From positions 1 through 24,637 of the forward strand of contig JBGSIZ010000280.1 of assembly GCA_041742255.1 (NCBI GenBank): a stretch of 24,637 bases of DNA, in the 5' to 3' direction. Below are positions 21,663 through 24,637 of this stretch, in pieces. A program made the translations under genes and the position numbers. Position 1 is the first letter of the stretch, and every line of letters begins with the position of its first letter. The notes under the pieces were generated by a model. It did not search any database, was not told the origin of the DNA, and saw only the letters and a list, made by a program, of their open reading frames with translations. The stretch comes from JBGSIZ01 sp041742255. Lineage in GTDB: Bacteria > Pseudomonadota > Alphaproteobacteria > Rhodobacterales > Rhodobacteraceae.

Positions 21663-22553
21663 TTACGACTCGGCGCCCACAACCTTGAGATAGGCCGCAA
21701 TCGCGGCGCGATCCGCTTCGGGGAGTTTGGCCGTATTCTTGACCACTTCGGCCATTTCGCCGCCTGCCGTGTCGAAATCGGGGGTGAATCCGCTGGTCAG
21801 GTATTCGACAATCTCGCCTTCGGACCACGTCAGGCGGGCCGGGGTGATGTCGGGAATGCGCCCTTCGCCCGAAGGATTCGGCGCCCCGCGCAACCATTGC
21901 CCGGTCTGCAACCCGCCCAGCGCATTGCGCGGCGTGTGGCATTCGCCGCAATGGCCCAATGCCTCTACCAGATAACGACCGCGGGTTTGTTCCGCCGTGA
22001 GGTCGCCGTCAACCACCCAACCGGGCCGCGCGAACAGCAGCTTCCATCCGCCAAGGCTCGCCCGGATATTGAACGGAAAGCCCACGTCATGCGGCACCGT
22101 CGGCACATCCGACGCAGGCAGGGTCCGCATATAGGCAATCAGGTCGGCGACATCCTGCACTTCGGCCTTGGCATAGGCGGTATACGGGAACGCGGGATAC
22201 AGATGCGCGCCGGTGTCCGACACCCCGCGCTGGATCGCGCTGGCCAGTTGCAGATCGGTCCATGCGCCCACGCCATGGGTCGGATCGGATGAAATGTTGG
22301 GGGCATAGAACGTGCCAAACGCGCTGGCAAAGGCCCGGCCGCCTGCGAGGGTCAGCATCGCGTCCGCCTCGGCCATGGGGGCCGCGTGGCAGGATGCACA
22401 GCCCGCCGCCGCAAACGTCACCGCCCCGGCCACAGGATCGCCCGTGACCCCGGTCAGCGTGTCAGGGGCCAAGGGCATGGGCCGGGTGATCCACAGACCG
22501 CCACCCACGGCCACAACCGCCAAAAACGCGCCCCATCGGATCAATTTGGCCAT
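21663..22553 (-). CDS. Di-haem c-type cytochrome
   Basis: 296 residues. An N-terminal hydrophobic segment (LIRWGAFLAVVAVGGGLWI) serves as an uncleaved membrane anchor or signal. Two cytochrome c domains follow, with haem sites CASCH (52-56) and CGECH (202-206). Segments YAPNISSDPTHGVGAWTD and IPDITPARLTWSEGEIVEYL are typical of cytochrome subunits of membrane dehydrogenases; here the usual YPAMPY block reads YPAFPY. It probably shuttles electrons in the periplasm, but no dehydrogenase partner is adjacent. It lies 85 bases downstream of the cytochrome c' gene on the same strand, with a strong hairpin between. Start: ATG at 22553 with AGG upstream. Confidence 0.92.
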   Translation of the reverse strand: MAKLIRWGAFLAVVAVGGGLWITRPMPLAPDTLTGVTGDPVAGAVTFAAAGCASCHAAPMAEADAMLTLAGGRAFASAFGTFYAPNISSDPTHGVGAWTDLQLASAIQRGVSDTGAHLYPAFPYTAYAKAEVQDVADLIAYMRTLPASDVPTVPHDVGFPFNIRASLGGWKLLFARPGWVVDGDLTAEQTRGRYLVEALGHCGECHTPRNALGGLQTGQWLRGAPNPSGEGRIPDITPARLTWSEGEIVEYLTSGFTPDFDTAGGEMAEVVKNTAKLPEADRAAIAAYLKVVGAES

Positions 22554-22585
22554 GTGTGCGCCTGTCTGGTTGGGATCAAATGGCT

Positions 22586-22613
22586 TTGGGCCCGCCACAT
22601 CTGGCGGGCCCAA
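22586..22613 (-). terminator. Strong hairpin between the two cytochrome genes
   Basis: A perfect 12-bp stem (TTGGGCCCGCCA at 22586-22597 with TGGCGGGCCCAA at 22602-22613, loop CATC) lies 25 bases after the cytochrome c' stop. It lacks a clean T-run on either side, so it may terminate partly, or stabilise the upstream transcript and leave the di-haem gene less expressed. Confidence 0.55.
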
Positions 22614-22638
22614 TTTGGTGTCAAGACACGCTCCGCAA

Positions 22639-23109
22639 TCAGCTGTTGGGCTGGCGGTAGGTCTGGTGGCAGGCGCCACAGGCGGCCCCCACCGGGCCAA
22701 ACGCGGCCTTGAGGCTGTCCAGATCGGTGCCAGCGGCAGTGGCGAGCGTGGCAGTCGCGGCCTGCAGGGCACCCGCTTTGGCGATCACGTCGTCGATGTT
22801 TACCCAGATCGCGGGCAGGGCCTTGGACCCTTCGACGCTGGTGTCGGACCCTTGGGGCCAGAATGCCGACTGATCGGTGGCGGCAAGGCTGGCGAGGGTC
22901 GCGGCGGCAGCGGCAGTCGCGTCATACGCGACCTTGTCCTGCGCCATACCGCCCAAAATCTGCAACTGTGCGCCGTAGGCTTTCATATGGGCCTGACGGG
23001 TCTTGATCGCCTCGGCCACGGCCGGGTCAACATGGCTGGCGGCAATCGCGGCCCCGGCAAGGGCGAGCGACAAGGTGGCAACGGCGGCGTAACGGCGAAG
23101 GCGGATCAT
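22639..23109 (-). CDS. Cytochrome c' family protein
   Basis: 156 residues with a cleavable signal peptide (MIRLRRY then a hydrophobic stretch to AIAA, about residue 24). The mature four-helix bundle ends with the haem site CGACH (144-148) and HQTYRQ, the classic position for cytochrome c'. The N-terminal helix has RQAHMKAYG. Proteins of this family bind haem in the periplasm, often with a five-coordinate iron that takes up NO or CO, and are linked to nitric oxide tolerance. The start at 23109 has AAGAGG upstream. An FNR-like half site (23195-23208) is present further up but the second half is poor. The di-haem cytochrome gene follows on the same strand. Confidence 0.9.
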   Translation of the reverse strand: MIRLRRYAAVATLSLALAGAAIAASHVDPAVAEAIKTRQAHMKAYGAQLQILGGMAQDKVAYDATAAAAATLASLAATDQSAFWPQGSDTSVEGSKALPAIWVNIDDVIAKAGALQAATATLATAAGTDLDSLKAAFGPVGAACGACHQTYRQPNS

Positions 23110-23233
23110 GAGAACCTCTTGAAAAGGGGACTGAGACAAAGTGCCACCACCATAGCGGTGAAGATCGTAACAACCACTCTGCAATTTCGCACAATTGATC
23201 ACATTAAATTCAGAATACGGTGGCGATTTTCCG

Positions 23234-23419
23234 CTAGTTTCCGATCTGCCGCAGGATGACCCGGTCGCGGGTCATCCATTCGGGTTCGCCAAACAGATAT
23301 CCGGCCCCCGCCAGCGCCAGACAGGCCACAATCACGCCCAACACCAGTTTCACCCGTGACGCCGAGGGTGGGTTCTGCGCCAACCGTTTGGCGCGCAACA
23401 ACAGGCGAAAGGGGTCCAT
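23234..23419 (-). CDS. Small single-pass membrane protein next to hpt
   Basis: 61 residues: a basic head (RLLLRAKRLAQNPPSASRVK), one hydrophobic span (LVLGVIVACLALAGAGYLF) and a short charged tail. By the positive-inside rule the basic head would be cytoplasmic. I recall very similar small proteins beside hpt in other Rhodobacteraceae, so it is likely real, but its function is unknown. It begins 12 bases after the hpt stop on the same strand, so it is presumably cotranscribed with hpt. Confidence 0.75.
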   Translation of the reverse strand: MDPFRLLLRAKRLAQNPPSASRVKLVLGVIVACLALAGAGYLFGEPEWMTRDRVILRQIGN

Positions 23420-23431
23420 GATCCTGCGCCC

Positions 23432-23968
23432 CTACAAAAACCGGACCTTGCCGATATGAGGCAGGTTGCGGTTGCGTTGGGCATAGTCAATGCCGTAGCC
23501 CACGACGAATTCGTCGGGGATCGAAAACCCGATCCAATCGGCCTGAAAATCGACCTCGCGCCGGGACGGTTTGTCCAGCAGGGCAATGGTGCGCAGGCGG
23601 GCGGGGTGCCGGGTTGACAGGTATTCACTGACTTTGGACAAGGTGTGCCCGGTGTCCACGATATCCTCGACCACCAGCACATCGCGGCCTTCGATCTGGC
23701 CGCGTAGATCTTTGAGGATGCGCACCTCGCGGCTGCTCTCCATGCCATCGCCATAGGACGATGCTTCGAGAAAATCGACTTCGACGGGCAGAGTCAGTTC
23801 GCGCACAAGGTCCGCAATGAACACGAACGACCCGCGCAACAGCCCCACCACCACCAGTTTGTCGGTGCCTTCGAATTCGGCGGTGATATCGCGGGCCAAT
23901 TCTTCGATCCGGGCGGCGATGGATTTGGCCGAGATCATCTGGTCGATCACATAGGGGGGTTGCGACAT
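23432..23968 (-). CDS. hpt: Hypoxanthine phosphoribosyltransferase
   Basis: 178 residues. The PRPP-binding loop VVEDIVDTGHTL is at 99-110 with Glu101/Asp102. Other family blocks are LLRGSFVF (43-50), the flexible-loop SSYGDG (70-75) and the C-terminal ALLDKPSRREV and VVGYGIDYAQRNRNLP. It converts hypoxanthine (and usually guanine) with PRPP into IMP or GMP in the purine salvage pathway. The start at 23968 is supported by GAGG upstream. It is divergent from the RatA/Coq10 gene with 85 bases between starts, and the small membrane protein follows. Confidence 0.97.
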   Translation of the reverse strand: MSQPPYVIDQMISAKSIAARIEELARDITAEFEGTDKLVVVGLLRGSFVFIADLVRELTLPVEVDFLEASSYGDGMESSREVRILKDLRGQIEGRDVLVVEDIVDTGHTLSKVSEYLSTRHPARLRTIALLDKPSRREVDFQADWIGFSIPDEFVVGYGIDYAQRNRNLPHIGKVRFL

Positions 23969-24053
23969 CGGGACCTCGGGCAGGGCTAAGGGTTGATTTC
24001 CGTGGCTTAGTCTACGACATGGGGTCCAACAACCGCCACACCAAAGAGCCGCC

Positions 24054-24497
24054 ATGCCTGCCCATTCTGAAACCCGCGTGCTGCCCTATTCCGCCGACCA
24101 GATGTATGCGCTGGTGGCGGATGTGCCCAATTACCCCAAATTCCTGCCCTGGACCGCCGCCGCCCGCATCCGGTCGGTGACCGATCTGGGCGATCATCAG
24201 GTGATGCTGGCGGATCTCGTGATTTCGTTCAAAGTATTCCGCGAAAGTTTTGGCAGTCGGGTGACCCTGTGGCCAGAGAAACGCCAGATCGACACTGCCT
24301 ATATCGACGGTCCGTTTCATCATCTGGAGAGCATTTGGCGATTCCGCGATGTGGACGGCGGCTGTGAGGTGTCGTTCGAAGTCGATTTCGAGTTTCGCAA
24401 CCGGTTGTTGCAGGGGGCGGCGGGCCTGTTTTTCAACGAGGCGATGCAGCGGGTGGTGCGGGCGTTCGAACGCCGTGCCGCGGAGTTGTATAAATGA
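24054..24497 (+). CDS. RatA/Coq10-type START-domain protein
   Basis: 147 residues, a single polyketide-cyclase/START fold. Family blocks include the N-terminal SADQMYALVADVPNYPKFLPWT, YIDGPFHHLESIWRF in the middle and the C-terminal AMQRVVRAFERRAAELY helix. Mitochondrial Coq10 binds coenzyme Q and supports its delivery to respiratory complexes. Bacterial homologues are annotated RatA, for a proposed ribosome-association effect in E. coli. For an alphaproteobacterium the quinone role is the likelier one. No paired toxin-antitoxin gene is visible. Its TGA overlaps the start of the next gene (ATGA), so they are translationally coupled. Confidence 0.92.
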   Translation: MPAHSETRVLPYSADQMYALVADVPNYPKFLPWTAAARIRSVTDLGDHQVMLADLVISFKVFRESFGSRVTLWPEKRQIDTAYIDGPFHHLESIWRFRDVDGGCEVSFEVDFEFRNRLLQGAAGLFFNEAMQRVVRAFERRAAELYK

Positions 24498-24637
24498 CCC
24501 TGCCCGAAACCCTGTTGGCCGAGTTTGCCCGCGCCCCTGTCATGGGGGCGCCGGCGCAACACATGATGCGGCTGTCGCTGATGGACTGGGCGGCCTGTGC
24601 TGTCGCTGCCCACGACGAACCTGTGACGGCGATCCTG
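24494..24637 (+). CDS. MmgE/PrpD-family protein, 5' fragment
   Basis: Only the first 48 residues are in the window; the gene continues past the right edge. The start ATG overlaps the stop of the RatA/Coq10 gene by four bases. The segment MMRLSLMDWAACAVAAHDEP resembles the N-terminal helix of MmgE/PrpD-type proteins, which include 2-methylcitrate dehydratase. The assignment relies on this short similarity and on my recollection that such a gene follows ratA in related genomes, so it is tentative. Confidence 0.55.
   Translation, partial: MTLPETLLAEFARAPVMGAPAQHMMRLSLMDWAACAVAAHDEPVTAIL

Noticed and set aside
23195..23208. FNR-like TTGAT-N4-TTAAA upstream of the cytochrome c' gene
   Set aside because: Only one half-site is good; the other does not match ATCAA, so it was not called as a regulatory site.
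24054..24497. RatA read as a toxin of a toxin-antitoxin module
   Set aside because: No antitoxin-like gene is adjacent, and the Coq10/START fold in an alphaproteobacterium fits a quinone role better.
1..24637. Search for tRNA, rRNA, CRISPR repeats, transposases, integrases and att-like direct repeats
   Set aside because: None was recognised by eye on either strand; the window reads as ordinary chromosomal backbone.

Overview
The window looks like a piece of chromosome from a high-GC alphaproteobacterium, most likely a member of the Rhodobacteraceae/Roseobacter group. This rests on recognition of several small families typical of that group: a DUF1127 gene divergent from a MocR-type regulator, a DUF6477/DUF6456 pair, a small membrane protein beside hpt, a non-pyrrolysine MttB homologue, and an S9 protein with an N-terminal extension. 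GC is high and third codon positions are mostly G or C. Long open frames therefore appear opposite many real genes; these were discarded. No rRNA, tRNA, CRISPR array, prophage, insertion sequence or integrase was seen. This is ordinary vertically inherited backbone, and no complete new multi-gene system is evident. Several small regulatory arrangements deserve a second look.

Layout. 1-2450: the 3' part of an M32 carboxypeptidase, a convergent crotonase-fold protein of ECHDC3 type, and a divergent PaaI-type thioesterase. 2421-4170: a DUF1127 microprotein and a divergent MocR regulator that share a promoter region with a thrice-repeated GATACAA element. 4200-5280: the rplM-rpsI ribosomal operon (L13, S9) with a promoter candidate, a leader hairpin and a strong terminator. 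5338-9823: a run of minus-strand genes: an uncharacterised P-loop protein followed by homoserine O-acyltransferase (metA), then an alpha/beta hydrolase, polyphosphate kinase 2 and a TetR regulator that overlaps ppk2. 9866-12972: two DMT-family exporters flanking a FadL-like outer-membrane protein. 13023-15115: guaA with two very small genes downstream. 15290-18517: an MttB-family methyltransferase, DUF6477, and a divergent DUF6456/HTH protein. 18551-20340: aquaporin Z and, divergently, lipoyl synthase. 20359-23109: a GAF-EAL phosphodiesterase, a di-haem cytochrome c and a cytochrome c'. 23234-24637: hpt with its small membrane partner, then a RatA/Coq10 protein overlapping the start of an MmgE/PrpD-family gene that runs off the window.

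Functional links. Core metabolism is prominent: purine salvage and GMP synthesis (hpt, guaA), methionine entry (metA), lipoate (lipA), quinone-related START protein (ratA/coq10) and translation (rplM-rpsI). The most interesting local signals are: (i) an apparent 12-codon leader ORF with alternative hairpins that could hide or expose the ribosome-binding site of the GAF-EAL gene; (ii) the MocR/DUF1127 repeat array, whose third copy lies on the MocR start codon; (iii) an ECHDC3-like protein lacking both crotonase catalytic glutamates; (iv) a dense run of inverted repeats upstream of the FadL-like gene; and (v) a zinc-ribbon/membrane microprotein in a less GC-rich patch downstream of guaA.
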